Made by a program: the position numbers and the translations under genes. The notes below the pieces were generated by a model. It did no database searches. It worked only from the letters and a program-made list of their open reading frames with translations, and had not been told where the DNA came from. A stretch of 64,000 bases of DNA from Actinomadura sp. K4S16 (GTDB taxonomy: Bacteria; Actinomycetota; Actinomycetes; Streptosporangiales; Streptosporangiaceae): positions 558,001 to 622,000 of the forward strand of contig NZ_BDDE01000012.1 in NCBI RefSeq assembly GCF_008327685.1. The letters are read 5' to 3'. Of this stretch, positions 42,193-51,065 are shown one piece after another. How positions within the stretch are numbered: position 1 is the first letter of the stretch; the number at the start of each line of letters is the position of its first letter.

Positions 42193-43235
42193 CCACAGAC
42201 GAGATCACCCTGTTCCGCGAGGGCCGCCCGGACGTGCCCGAGTACGACCGCATGGCCAAGGCCCGCCTGCGCGTCCGGCTCAGCGAGGACGCGCCCGCCT
42301 CCCAGGCCCGGCCGTGGCGGGGCCGCCGGCGCCTCCTCACGGCGGGCGCCCTCGCCGGGGCCATGGCGGTCGCCGCCGTCGTCGCCATCGGACAGGATGA
42401 CCGGGAGCCCGAGCCCGTCGCCCTGCGTCCGGTCGGCGGCCCCCAGGACCTGGCCCGCAACGCCGCCCTGGTCGCGGCGACCAAGCCCGTCCCGAAGCTC
42501 GGCCCGGCGCAGTGGGCCTACGTGAAGACCGTCTACGCGGAGACCCAGGAAGGCGGCGGGCGCCCGCTCTTCGGCACCCCGGCGAAGACCCGCACCCAGG
42601 AACTCTGGCGCCGGACGGACGGCAAGCGGTTCGCCGTGGTCGAGAACGGGAGGCTGCGCGTCGCCGAGGGCTCGAAGTACACCCCGACCTATCCCGAACT
42701 GCTCTCCCTGCCGACCGACCCCGGCGCGGTGCTCGCGCGGATCTACAAGACGGTCGACGCCGAGTACGCCCGGCGTCTCGCGGAGTGGAGCAAGCCGGTC
42801 CCGGAGGGACTGCCGAAGCGGACACGCGAGAAGTACGCGCTGATGAAGAAGGCGAAGCCGAAGCCGCCGACCGCCGAGGAGCGCGACTCCGCGGCGTTCG
42901 AACTCGTCACCCGCTCCATGCGCGACGCCGTCCTCCCCTCGAAGATCGAGGCGGCGCTGTACGGCGCCGCGGCCCGGATCCCCGGCGTGCGCTACGAGCC
43001 CGCGGCCGCCGATCTCGGGGGGCGCCGCGGGGTCACCCTCTACCGCGTCGAGAACGGCTACCTGCGCAGTGAGATCTTCATCGATCCGAAGAGCTACGCC
43101 TACCTGGGCTTTCGCGTCCTAGCCGTGAAGGACCACCGGGAGCCCGGCCTGCTGCCGGTGAAGCGGGGGCAGATCACGGGCTGGGGCGCCCTGACGGCCG
43201 CGGCCTTCGTCCCGAAGCCGGGCGGTCGCGGCTGA
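42189..43235 (+). CDS. CU044_5270-family membrane protein, presumed sigma partner
   Basis: 348 residues. The start reads DEITLFREGRPDVPEYDRMAKARLRVRL, the charged cytoplasmic segment of such partners. A transmembrane segment follows near residues 48-67, then an outer domain with WAYVKTVYAETQ, RTQELWRRTDGKRFAV and GVRYEPAAADLGGRRGVTLYRV. The role is inferred to be membrane-linked control of the sigma factor upstream. Length and layout match the protein at 13598. Confidence 0.65.
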   Translation: MTTDEITLFREGRPDVPEYDRMAKARLRVRLSEDAPASQARPWRGRRRLLTAGALAGAMAVAAVVAIGQDDREPEPVALRPVGGPQDLARNAALVAATKPVPKLGPAQWAYVKTVYAETQEGGGRPLFGTPAKTRTQELWRRTDGKRFAVVENGRLRVAEGSKYTPTYPELLSLPTDPGAVLARIYKTVDAEYARRLAEWSKPVPEGLPKRTREKYALMKKAKPKPPTAEERDSAAFELVTRSMRDAVLPSKIEAALYGAAARIPGVRYEPAAADLGGRRGVTLYRVENGYLRSEIFIDPKSYAYLGFRVLAVKDHREPGLLPVKRGQITGWGALTAAAFVPKPGGRG

Positions 43236-43255
43236 GCCGGGACGGGATGCCGGGA

Positions 43256-43307
43256 TGACGCCTCGCCCGGTCCGGGGGTGCGGACCGTCGGAGCGGGCGA
43301 GGCGTCA
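43256..43307 (+). terminator. Terminator of the sigma factor operon
   Basis: A 14-bp stem (43256-43269 with 43294-43307), with a smaller hairpin inside its loop, starts 20 bases after the stop codon. Confidence 0.7.
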
Positions 43308-43372
43308 CCGCCCCCGTCGCGCCGTCTCTCCGCGCGCGAGGAGCGGAGGAGGCGGCGCCGAGAAGGCCCCCG

Positions 43373-44122
43373 TCAGTCGACCAGGGCGCCGGCGGTGATG
43401 TTGACCTGCGTCGAGGTCAGGCTGGCGGCGTGGTCGGAGGCCAGGAAGGCGGCGACGCGGCCGACGTCGGTGAGGGTCGCGGCGCGCTTGAGCAGGGTGG
43501 CGTCCACCATCTGCTGCTTGACCGGCTCCATGTCCGGGATGTCCGGCATGGACTCGGGGATGCCGCCGGTCCGCATCGACAGGACGCGGACCGAGTGCGG
43601 CCCGAGCTCGCACGCCCACTGGCGGCGCATCGCCTCGACCATGTCGCAGCCGATCTGCACCGTCCCGATGCCGGGCATGCGGTTGGTGCTGTCGGAGCCG
43701 CCGAAGTGCAGGATCACGCCCGAGCCCTGCTTGACCATGTGCCGCGCGGCGGCCTGGGTGGTCAGCAGGAACGAGCGGGCGACCTTCTCCATGGCCCGGC
43801 CGAAGTCCGCCACCGGCATGTCGATCAGGGGCACGAACAGCGCGTCCTGGGAGATGACGTTGACGGACACGTCGACGCTGCCGGCCGTCTCCACGACCGA
43901 GTCGACCCAGCCGTTCACCGCGTCCTCGTCCAGGGCGTCCACGCGGGCCGTCTCGGCGAGGCCGCCGGCGCCCCGGATCTCCTCGGCGACGGCGTCGAGC
44001 GTGGCGGGGGTGCGGCCGGCGAGGAACACGCGCGCGCCCTCGGCCGCGAAGGCGCGCGCCATGGCGCCGCCGATCGCCCCGCCGCCGCCGTAGATCACCG
44101 CGGTCTTGTTCTCCAGAAGCAT
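43373..44122 (-). CDS. SDR-fold protein lacking the usual catalytic Tyr and Lys
   Basis: 249 residues of the short-chain dehydrogenase fold. The cofactor loop reads GGGGAIGGAMARAFA and the serine position HFGGSDST. Where the family has YxxxK the sequence is VQIGC, so both catalytic residues appear absent, though the following VEAMRRQWACELGPHSVRV is in register. It may bind NAD(P) without reducing anything, or use other residues. ATG 44122 begins right at the first strand. Not clearly in an operon. Confidence 0.8.
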   Translation of the reverse strand: MLLENKTAVIYGGGGAIGGAMARAFAAEGARVFLAGRTPATLDAVAEEIRGAGGLAETARVDALDEDAVNGWVDSVVETAGSVDVSVNVISQDALFVPLIDMPVADFGRAMEKVARSFLLTTQAAARHMVKQGSGVILHFGGSDSTNRMPGIGTVQIGCDMVEAMRRQWACELGPHSVRVLSMRTGGIPESMPDIPDMEPVKQQMVDATLLKRAATLTDVGRVAAFLASDHAASLTSTQVNITAGALVD

Positions 44123-44285
44123 CGTGGTTCTCCGTTCGTTCGAGGTGCCACGACGCTACGAGCGCGACCGGACGGCCCGCATCGGTCATCGAACGGATGT
44201 GCGACACCGCAGGCCAGCAGGGGTGGACGGGCTCAGAGGGCGGTGTCACCGGGGCGGGGCCGGCGGGTGCGCCGGTCAGGGTAAG

Positions 44286-46973
44286 TCAGATGTCCGATAC
44301 CAGCCGGGCCAGCTCGACGCGGCGGGTGACGCCGATCTTCGGATAGGCCTTGTAGAGGTGGTGCCCGACCGTGCGGGGGCTGAGGTAGAGCTGCGCGCCG
44401 ATCTCCCGGTTGCTGAGCCCTGCGGCGGCGAGCCGCACGACCTGGAGCTCCTGCGGGGTCAGCCGCTTCAGGGGGTCGGCGTCCCCGGACCGGGCCGCCG
44501 GGCGGTCCCCGAGGACCTCCAGTTCGGCGCGGGCGCGCTCGGCCCAGCACTCGGCGCCGAGCCGGGCGAACGCCTCCCGCGCCGCGGTCAGCTCCTCCCG
44601 CGCCTCGGTGCGGCGGCGCCGGCGGCGCAGCCACTCGCCGTACAGCAGCCGGGTCCGCGCGATGTCGTAGGCGCGGTCGCCGTGCAGGCTCAGGGCGGTG
44701 CGGTAGTGCTCGTCCGCCTCGTCCCCGGCGGCGAGCAGGGCGCGGCACCGGGAGACCAGGGCGGTGCTCGACGCGGCCGCCGCCCACGTCTCGAAGGCGG
44801 GCAGGTAGGTGCGGGCCAGCTCCGGCCGCCCGGCGCGCACCGCCGCCTCCGCGTGGTCGGGGACGGCGCGGATCAGCACGTCGTGCCGGGCGGGGCCGGA
44901 GCACACCGCGTCCAGCCGCTCCAGGGCGGCGCGGGCGTCCCCCTCGGCGAGGTCGAGCAGGCCGAGGCCCCAGGACGCGAGCGCGGCGTTCGTCGGGTGC
45001 AGGTCGGCGTGCGCGAGGACGTCCGGCGCGAGGGCGCGGCTGCGCCCGGCGTCCGACTCCAGCCGCACCGTGATGCACTTCAGCGCGGTGACCTGCATGT
45101 CCATGCCGATGTCGGCGGCCAGCGACATGCCCTCGGCCGCCGCCGCGTCCGCGCCGCGCAGGTCGCCGAGCAGCACCCGCCCGATCGCGAGGGGCTCCAG
45201 GATGTAGGGGAGCCAGCCGAGCGCGCCCCTGGCCCTGGCCTCCGACGCCATCTCCACGAGCAGCCCGGTCGCGCCGCGGTCGTCGGCCACGAGCAGGCCC
45301 ATGAAACCGCCGATGAGGCGTTCGACGACGTCCTCGATCCCGCCGTTCCGCGCGGCTTCGAAGAGGGCCCGCATCGGCGGGACGGCCCCCGGCGCGCCCT
45401 CCTGCAGCCGCCCGTAGGCGATCAGCGCGGCGGTCACCGGCGCCTTCGCCGAACCCGCGGGCAGCCGCACCGTCCCGAGCAGCTCGACGCTCTGCCGCAC
45501 CAGGTCGTGCGCCCCGGCGTCCCGGGCGGACCAGACGGCCTCCGTCAGCATCGCCACCGCCTGCTCGGGGTCGCTCCCGGCGATGAGCGCCGCGCCCCGC
45601 AGCGCCAGCTCGGCGTCGGCGGCCGGGGAGGCGCGCTCGTAGGCGACCTGGGCGCGGATGAAGGTGGCCTCGGCGACGACCCCGTCCTCGGCGGTGAGGT
45701 GCTCGGCCTCCTCTGCGAGGCGGGCGGCCTGGTCGGGCCGTCCCGCGTCGTAGGAGGCCCGCGCCGCGTGGACGAGCCGCCGCGCCCTGCCTTCCGGCTC
45801 GGTGCTGAGCCGCGCGGCGCGCTCGTAGGCGGTGGCGACGGCGGCGGTCCCGCCGCGCAGCTCGGCGCGGTGCGCGACCCGTTCGAGCTCGGCGGCGACG
45901 TCCTCGTCCGGGCCGGTCGCGGCCGCCGCCAGGTGCCAGGCGCGCCGGTCGGCGTGCTCGTCGCCGCCGAGGACCCGCGCCAGCGCGCCGTGGACGTCGA
46001 TCCGCCGGTGGTGTGCCGCGTCCTGGTAGGTGACGGCGCGGATGAGCGGGTGCCGGAACCGCACCTCCGCGCCGTCGAGGACGACGAGCCCGGCCTCCTC
46101 GGCGGGTTCGAGGTCGGCGGGAATCAGGCCGAGCGCGTCCCCGGCGCGCAGCACGATGCCGAGGTCGGCGGTGCCGTCGGCGGCGACCACGAGGAGCAGC
46201 CGGCGGGTGGCCTCCGGCAGCTCGGCCAGCCGGCGGCGGAACGTCTCCTGCACCCTGCCGCCGACCGGCAGCGGCTCGGCGGGACGGGCGGGACGCGACC
46301 GCAGGGCGCTCCCCAGCTCGATGAGCGCGAGCGGGTTGCCGGCCGCCTCGTCCAGCAGCCGCTCCCGCACCGGGACGGTCAGGCCGGGCGCGTGCGCCGC
46401 CACCAGGTCCTCGGCGGCGCGGCGGTCCAGCCCGGCCAGCCGCAGCACCTCCAGTCCGCGGTCGGGGAACGGGCGGGCGCCGTCCCGGGCCGTGAAGATC
46501 ATGGAGATGGGGTCGGCGCCGAGCCGGCGGGCGGCGAACAGCAGCGCGTCCAGCGAGGCGGTGTCCAGCCACTGCGCGTCGTCGACCAGGCACACCAGCG
46601 GGCGGTCGGCGGCCAGCTCCGACAGCAGCGTGAGCGTGGCCGCGCCGATCAGGAAGCGGTCGCCCGCCGGTCCCGAGCCGAGGCCGAACGCCGACCGCAG
46701 CGCCGCCGCCTGCTGCTCGGGCAGCGCGTCGAACCGGTCGGCGTAGGGGTGCAGCATCAGATGGAGCCCGCCGAACGCCAGTTCCGACTCGGACTCGACG
46801 CCGACGCCGCGGACGACCCGCATCTCCCCGGCGTCAGCGACGACCTGGTGGACGAGGGCCGTCTTGCCGATCCCCGCCTCGCCCTGGACCACCACGGTCC
46901 TGCTCCGCCCGGCGCGGGCGTCCTCGAGCAGGCCGGCGAGGTGGTCGAGCTCGCGGTCTCGCCCCATGAGCAC
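44286..46973 (-). CDS. LuxR-family regulator with AAA ATPase domain (LAL type)
   Basis: 895 residues. The N-terminal AAA/STAND ATPase has Walker A GEAGIGKTAL near residue 28 and Walker B LVCLVDDAQWLD near residue 125. A long helical repeat region follows (about 300-800). The C-terminal LuxR HTH is LTPQELQVVRLAAAGLSNREIGAQLYLSPRTVGHHLYKAYPKIG. Such large LuxR proteins control polyketide or sugar clusters in actinomycetes. The start is GTG 46973 or ATG 46967. Neighbours give no obvious target. Confidence 0.87.
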   Translation of the reverse strand: MLMGRDRELDHLAGLLEDARAGRSRTVVVQGEAGIGKTALVHQVVADAGEMRVVRGVGVESESELAFGGLHLMLHPYADRFDALPEQQAAALRSAFGLGSGPAGDRFLIGAATLTLLSELAADRPLVCLVDDAQWLDTASLDALLFAARRLGADPISMIFTARDGARPFPDRGLEVLRLAGLDRRAAEDLVAAHAPGLTVPVRERLLDEAAGNPLALIELGSALRSRPARPAEPLPVGGRVQETFRRRLAELPEATRRLLLVVAADGTADLGIVLRAGDALGLIPADLEPAEEAGLVVLDGAEVRFRHPLIRAVTYQDAAHHRRIDVHGALARVLGGDEHADRRAWHLAAAATGPDEDVAAELERVAHRAELRGGTAAVATAYERAARLSTEPEGRARRLVHAARASYDAGRPDQAARLAEEAEHLTAEDGVVAEATFIRAQVAYERASPAADAELALRGAALIAGSDPEQAVAMLTEAVWSARDAGAHDLVRQSVELLGTVRLPAGSAKAPVTAALIAYGRLQEGAPGAVPPMRALFEAARNGGIEDVVERLIGGFMGLLVADDRGATGLLVEMASEARARGALGWLPYILEPLAIGRVLLGDLRGADAAAAEGMSLAADIGMDMQVTALKCITVRLESDAGRSRALAPDVLAHADLHPTNAALASWGLGLLDLAEGDARAALERLDAVCSGPARHDVLIRAVPDHAEAAVRAGRPELARTYLPAFETWAAAASSTALVSRCRALLAAGDEADEHYRTALSLHGDRAYDIARTRLLYGEWLRRRRRRTEAREELTAAREAFARLGAECWAERARAELEVLGDRPAARSGDADPLKRLTPQELQVVRLAAAGLSNREIGAQLYLSPRTVGHHLYKAYPKIGVTRRVELARLVSDI

Positions 46974-47037
46974 GGGACCACACTACAAGCCGCACCCGCC
47001 ACAAAGACGGACGAATCGACCACCCTGCCGGGGCGCC

Positions 47038-47802
47038 TCAGCGCAGCGCCGAGCGGCCGGTCGGGGACAGGACCAGCCGCTCCAGCGGTGCCGTGGAGCC
47101 GGCGGTGAGGGCGGGCAGGAGCCGCTCGGTCCACTCCGGCGACCTGTCCAGCCGGTCGAGGTGGTCGCGCAGACGGGCGGTGTCCTCGAAGACGGTGAAC
47201 CAGACGAAGACGTTCGCGTCCGACCGCACGGGCAGGCGGGGGAAGGTGTTCTCGGCCGGTTCGGTCTGGAAGCGGGCGGCGGGAGGGGCTCCGAGGCCGG
47301 TCAGGAACGGAGCGACCGTGTCGTTGAAGTAGTCGGCGAACGCGGCGTCGACAGGGTCCTCCCGGTGCAGGATCGTCGCCGTCACCCGTGACTCGGGAGG
47401 CGTCGCGCCGACCGGCGGCCGCCCGCCCGCGGGCGGGAAGCCGGAGCCGGGCGCCACCGGCCGCAGCAGCAGGACGTCGTCGGAGTCGAGCATGGTCTCG
47501 GCGGCGGCGACGCCGTGCTCCTTCCAAGCCGCGCCCTCCAGGTAGAAGGCGGTGAGCGCGGCCTTCCGCGACTCCATGTCGCGGAAGCCGCGCAGCCACA
47601 CGTACCGGTCCGGGTCGTCCTCGTCGTGGAACTGCCCGATGACGCGCATCCCGACGGCCTCCTGGGTCTCGACGAACTCGCGGTCGAAGAGTTCGGTCAG
47701 GACGGCGCGGCCTCCTGGCCGGAGCGTGTACTGCCGCAGCTCGACGACGGCGCAGGGGAGGGCGGCCGCGGAGTCCGGCGTGGTCGTGAGGGATTCGGAC
47801 AT
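47038..47802 (-). CDS. NIPSNAP-family protein
   Basis: 254 residues holding two ferredoxin-like repeats of the NIPSNAP kind: VVELRQYTLRPGGRAVLTELFDREFVE and GQFHDEDDPDRYVWLRGFRDMESRKAALTAFY, then a second, weaker copy with RFQTEPAENTFPRLPVRSDANVFVWFTVFED. The biochemical role of the family is unclear. It is divergent from the GlxA-type regulator 116 bp away, which may control it. Confidence 0.8.
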   Translation of the reverse strand: MSESLTTTPDSAAALPCAVVELRQYTLRPGGRAVLTELFDREFVETQEAVGMRVIGQFHDEDDPDRYVWLRGFRDMESRKAALTAFYLEGAAWKEHGVAAAETMLDSDDVLLLRPVAPGSGFPPAGGRPPVGATPPESRVTATILHREDPVDAAFADYFNDTVAPFLTGLGAPPAARFQTEPAENTFPRLPVRSDANVFVWFTVFEDTARLRDHLDRLDRSPEWTERLLPALTAGSTAPLERLVLSPTGRSALR

Positions 47803-47918
47803 GGCTCGTTCCTTGTGCGGAGGAGTGGTCGGGGTTCCACGGTCGCAGCCCGGGTGCGGCGGCCACGAGTGGCAAATCCGCCGATGTTCGCACGCTTTTC
47901 GCCATAGGTTGGACGGCT

Positions 47919-48890
47919 ATGACGCGCGCCTCCGTCGCCCTCGTCCTCCTCCAGGACATGCCGTTCTTCGAGGTCGGGATCGCCTGCCAGGTCTTCCGCT
48001 CGGCGCGGGCCGACCCCGCCGTCCCGTGGTACGGGCTGCGGCTGTGCTCGACCGAGCCCGGGGACGTGCGCCTGGAGTTCGGATTCACCCTCAACGCCGA
48101 GCACGGGTTCGACGCCCTCGCCGGCGCCGACATGGTGGTCGTGCCCGCGCTGCCGTACGTCCACGTGGAGTCCGATCGCCCGGTGCCGCCCGCGCTGACC
48201 GGCGCGCTCGCGGCGGCGCACCGCGCGGGCGCGCGGATCGTGTCGCTGTGCACCGGCGCGTTCGCCCTCGCCGCCGCCGGGCTCCTGGACGGACGCTCCG
48301 CCGCCACCCACTGGATGTTCGCCGACGAGTTGCAGCGCCGGCACCCGGAGGTCCGGGTGGACGCCTCGGTGCTCTACGTCGACGACGGGGACGTCCTCAG
48401 CAGCGCCGGGCGCACCGCCGGGCTCGACCTGTGCCTGCACATCGTCCGCCGCGACCTCGGCGCGGACGTCGCCAACCAGGTGGCCCGGCGCATGGTGGTG
48501 CCCGCGCACCGCCCCGGCGGCCAGGCCCAGTACGTCGAGCTCGCCGTGCCCCGCACCGACGGGGACGGGCTGGGGCCGGTCCTCCAGTGGGCCGCCGCGC
48601 ACCTGGACGAGCCGCTGACCGTCACCGACCTCACCCGGCGGGCGCGGATGAGCCCGCGGACGTTCGCCCGCCGCTTCACCGCGCACACCGGGACCACGCC
48701 GTCCCGGTGGCTCCTCGACCAGCGCCTCGGCCGCGCCCGGGTGCTCCTGGAATCCACCGACCTGCCCGTCGACCAGGTGAGCCGCCGCAGCGGCCTCGGC
48801 TCGGCCGCGAACCTGCGGCGCCACTTCACCCGGCACGTCGGCGTCCCGCCGACCGACTACCGGCGCGCCTTCCGCTCCCGCGGCGCCTGA
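47919..48890 (+). CDS. GlxA-type transcriptional regulator (AraC HTH with DJ-1/PfpI domain)
   Basis: 323 residues. The N-terminal DJ-1/PfpI-like domain runs to about residue 190, with SLCTGAFALAAAGLLDGRSAATHW containing the nucleophile-elbow-like Cys. A C-terminal AraC HTH follows: LTVTDLTRRARMSPRTFARRFTAHTGTTPSRWLLDQRLGRARVLLESTD, then DQVSRRSGLGSAANLRRHFTRHVG. It binds DNA and probably senses a small molecule through the first domain. Divergent from the NIPSNAP gene. Confidence 0.87.
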   Translation: MTRASVALVLLQDMPFFEVGIACQVFRSARADPAVPWYGLRLCSTEPGDVRLEFGFTLNAEHGFDALAGADMVVVPALPYVHVESDRPVPPALTGALAAAHRAGARIVSLCTGAFALAAAGLLDGRSAATHWMFADELQRRHPEVRVDASVLYVDDGDVLSSAGRTAGLDLCLHIVRRDLGADVANQVARRMVVPAHRPGGQAQYVELAVPRTDGDGLGPVLQWAAAHLDEPLTVTDLTRRARMSPRTFARRFTAHTGTTPSRWLLDQRLGRARVLLESTDLPVDQVSRRSGLGSAANLRRHFTRHVGVPPTDYRRAFRSRGA

Positions 48891-48931
48891 AACCGCCCGG
48901 CGCCCGTGCGGGCGCGCCGTAGGGTGGGCGC

Positions 48932-49390
48932 ATGTACTCGACGCGGGTCTCCCGGCGCGTGCGGGCCCGGCCTTCGGCCGTCTACCGGGCGCTCATCGAC
49001 GCGGACGCCATCATGCGGTGGCGGGTCCCGGACGGCATGACCAGCGAGGTGCACGAGTTCGACGGCCGCGAGGGCGGCGCGTTCCGGATCTCGCTCACCT
49101 ACGACGCGCCGACCGGCGCCGGGAAGACGGCGGCGCACACCGACACCTACCACGGGCGGTTCGCGGAACTGGTGCCGGACGAGCGCGTGGTCGAGGTGTT
49201 CGAGTTCGAGACCGGCGACCCCGCCCTCCGGGGCGAGATGACCATGACCACGACGCTCACCGAGGTCGACGGCGGCACCGAGGTGCTCATCGTGCACGAG
49301 GGCCTGCCCGACGCCGTCCCCGCCGCCGACAACGAGACCGGCACGCGCATGGCGCTCGACAACCTCGCGAGGCTCGTCGAACCGGACTAG
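48932..49390 (+). CDS. SRPBCC-fold protein
   Basis: 152 residues. A typical SRPBCC sequence with RVRARPSAVYRALIDADAIMRWRVPDGM at the start, then GAFRISLTYD, FAELVPDERVVEVFEFE, and C-terminal GTRMALDNLARLVE. It resembles the AHSA1 subfamily. It follows the GlxA-type gene on the same strand by 41 bp, so it may be co-transcribed. Ligand unknown. Confidence 0.8.
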   Translation: MYSTRVSRRVRARPSAVYRALIDADAIMRWRVPDGMTSEVHEFDGREGGAFRISLTYDAPTGAGKTAAHTDTYHGRFAELVPDERVVEVFEFETGDPALRGEMTMTTTLTEVDGGTEVLIVHEGLPDAVPAADNETGTRMALDNLARLVEPD

Positions 49391-49462
49391 GACCGGGCGG
49401 GAGCGGACTGCGCTCCACCGGCGGGTACCGGCCCTCGATCGGCAAGGGCGAGTCCGCCCGGC

Positions 49463-50980
49463 TCATCGCGCCTCGCTCTCCGCGAGATCGGCCGGCTCGT
49501 CTGAGGAGGGCGTCGAGTCGCTCTGGCTCTGCCTGGGCAGCCAACGGGAAGCGAGCACGCCGAGTGTGACGTGCAGGAGGCCGGCCACGACGGCCGCCGC
49601 GTGCAGTCCGACGACGAAGGCGGACTTCGCGTCGTCGGCGGAAATGGCTGTCAGCTTCGGGATCTGGAGTGTCTCGCCGAGGGTCGGGGCGAGGGCCGGG
49701 CCCTGGAGCCGGAAGACGAGTGCGGCGAGCGAGCCGAGCAGCGCGATGCCGAGGGCGTTGCCGATCTCGTTGCTGGTCTCGGCGATGGCTCCGGCCGCGC
49801 CGGCGCGTTCCGGGGGGACGGCGCCGACGGCGGTGTCCGCGACGAGTGCGAAGGAGAGGCCGTAGCCGACTCCGGCGACGACCGTGGAGGCGACGTACCA
49901 GCCGCCGCCACCGTGGACGGTGGTGGGGAGCAGGAGCAGCAGCCCGGCGGCGATGGAGAAGTGGCAGACGAGCAGAGTGGTGCGCTTGCCGATGCGGTCG
50001 ACCACGGCCGGCGTGACGACGCAGGTGGTGGTGAGCACCGCGGCTCCTGGGAGTGCGAGCAGGGCGGCCTGCAGGACCGCGATGCCCAGGACCGACTGGA
50101 GATAGACGCCTGCCAGGTAGGCGGTCGCGGACCATGCCGCCAGGGGCAGCAGCCCGGTGATGATCGCGACGGTGAAGGTGCGGTCACGGAACAGGGAGAA
50201 GTCCATCAGTGGATGTCGCAGCTGCCGCTGCCGGGTCGCGAACCACACCAGCAGCACCGCCCCGGTCAGTGCCGCCAGGACGGGGAGGAGCGAGAGGCCT
50301 TCGGCCGCGACGCGCTTCAGCGCGTAGATCGCGAGCAGCAGGCCGGCAGCGGAGGTCACGACGCTGGTGACGTCGACGCGGCCGGGGCGAGTCGCGCGGA
50401 CTTCACTGAGCAGGACCGGCGCGAAGACCAGGAACAGGGCGACCACGGGGAGATTGATCAGGAAGACCGACCCCCACCAGAAGCTCTCCAGCAGCACGCC
50501 GCCGAAGACCGGGCCGACGGCGAAGCCGGCGGCGAACGCGGCCGCGAAGACTCCGATGGCCTGTGCGCGGCGCCGCGGGTCGGTGAACAGCTCGCTCAGC
50601 ACCGCCAGGGCGGAGGGGAGCAGGGTGGCCCCGGCGACGCCCATCAGCGCACGGGCGGCGATGAGCAGTCCGGCGTCGGGGGCGAACGCCGCGGCCGCGG
50701 ACGCCAGGCCGAAGACCGCCGTGCCGATCATGAGGAGCCTCAGCCTGCCGTATCGATCGCCGAGGTTGCCGAACGCGATGAGCAGGGATCCGACGGCGAA
50801 GCCGTAGACGTCCAGGATCCACAGGGACTGCTCGGCCGTCGGCGCCAGTGCCCGGCTGATCCGGGGCATCGCCAGGAACAGGATCGACCCGTCCATCGAG
50901 ACCAGCAGTACCGGCCCCAGGACGACAAGGAGACCAAGCCAGACCCGTGCACCCGGCTTACTCGCGTGCTGTTGATACAT
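49463..50980 (-). CDS. MFS drug-efflux transporter of the DHA2 (14-helix) type
   Basis: 505 residues with about 14 hydrophobic segments. Motif GNLGDRYGRLRLL follows helix 2, ARALMGVAGATLLPSALAVLSELF is the helix 4 region, and VGPVFGGVLLESFWWGSVFLINLPV the drug-family motif. C-terminal tail rich in Ser and Asp. It exports a hydrophobic compound by proton antiport. ATG 50980 is preferred; GTG 50989 is also possible. Divergent from an XRE regulator with a palindrome between them. Confidence 0.87.
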   Translation of the reverse strand: MYQQHASKPGARVWLGLLVVLGPVLLVSMDGSILFLAMPRISRALAPTAEQSLWILDVYGFAVGSLLIAFGNLGDRYGRLRLLMIGTAVFGLASAAAAFAPDAGLLIAARALMGVAGATLLPSALAVLSELFTDPRRRAQAIGVFAAAFAAGFAVGPVFGGVLLESFWWGSVFLINLPVVALFLVFAPVLLSEVRATRPGRVDVTSVVTSAAGLLLAIYALKRVAAEGLSLLPVLAALTGAVLLVWFATRQRQLRHPLMDFSLFRDRTFTVAIITGLLPLAAWSATAYLAGVYLQSVLGIAVLQAALLALPGAAVLTTTCVVTPAVVDRIGKRTTLLVCHFSIAAGLLLLLPTTVHGGGGWYVASTVVAGVGYGLSFALVADTAVGAVPPERAGAAGAIAETSNEIGNALGIALLGSLAALVFRLQGPALAPTLGETLQIPKLTAISADDAKSAFVVGLHAAAVVAGLLHVTLGVLASRWLPRQSQSDSTPSSDEPADLAESEAR

Positions 50981-51026
50981 GGCGTCCACGCTCAGGGCCG
51001 CCGCGTAAGACGGCCATCCCCTTGCT

Positions 51027-51053
51027 GTGGGTACACCCAGCAGGTGCACCCAC
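51027..51053. promoter_or_regulatory. Palindromic operator between MFS and XRE genes
   Basis: GTGGGTACACC and GGTGCACCCAC form an 11-5-11 inverted repeat with one mismatch. It sits between the divergent transporter and regulator genes and probably binds that regulator. Confidence 0.5.
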
Positions 51054-51065
51054 GCCCGCCGCGGC

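Noticed and set aside
43373..46973. SDR and LuxR-AAA genes as one operon
   Set aside because: Both are leftward, but a 163-bp gap with no coupling separates them and there is no functional link visible.
44106..47108. A 1,000-residue open frame opposite the LuxR-AAA gene
   Set aside because: Composition is Gly/Arg/Val-rich with no motifs; the minus-strand gene shows Walker boxes and an HTH in order.
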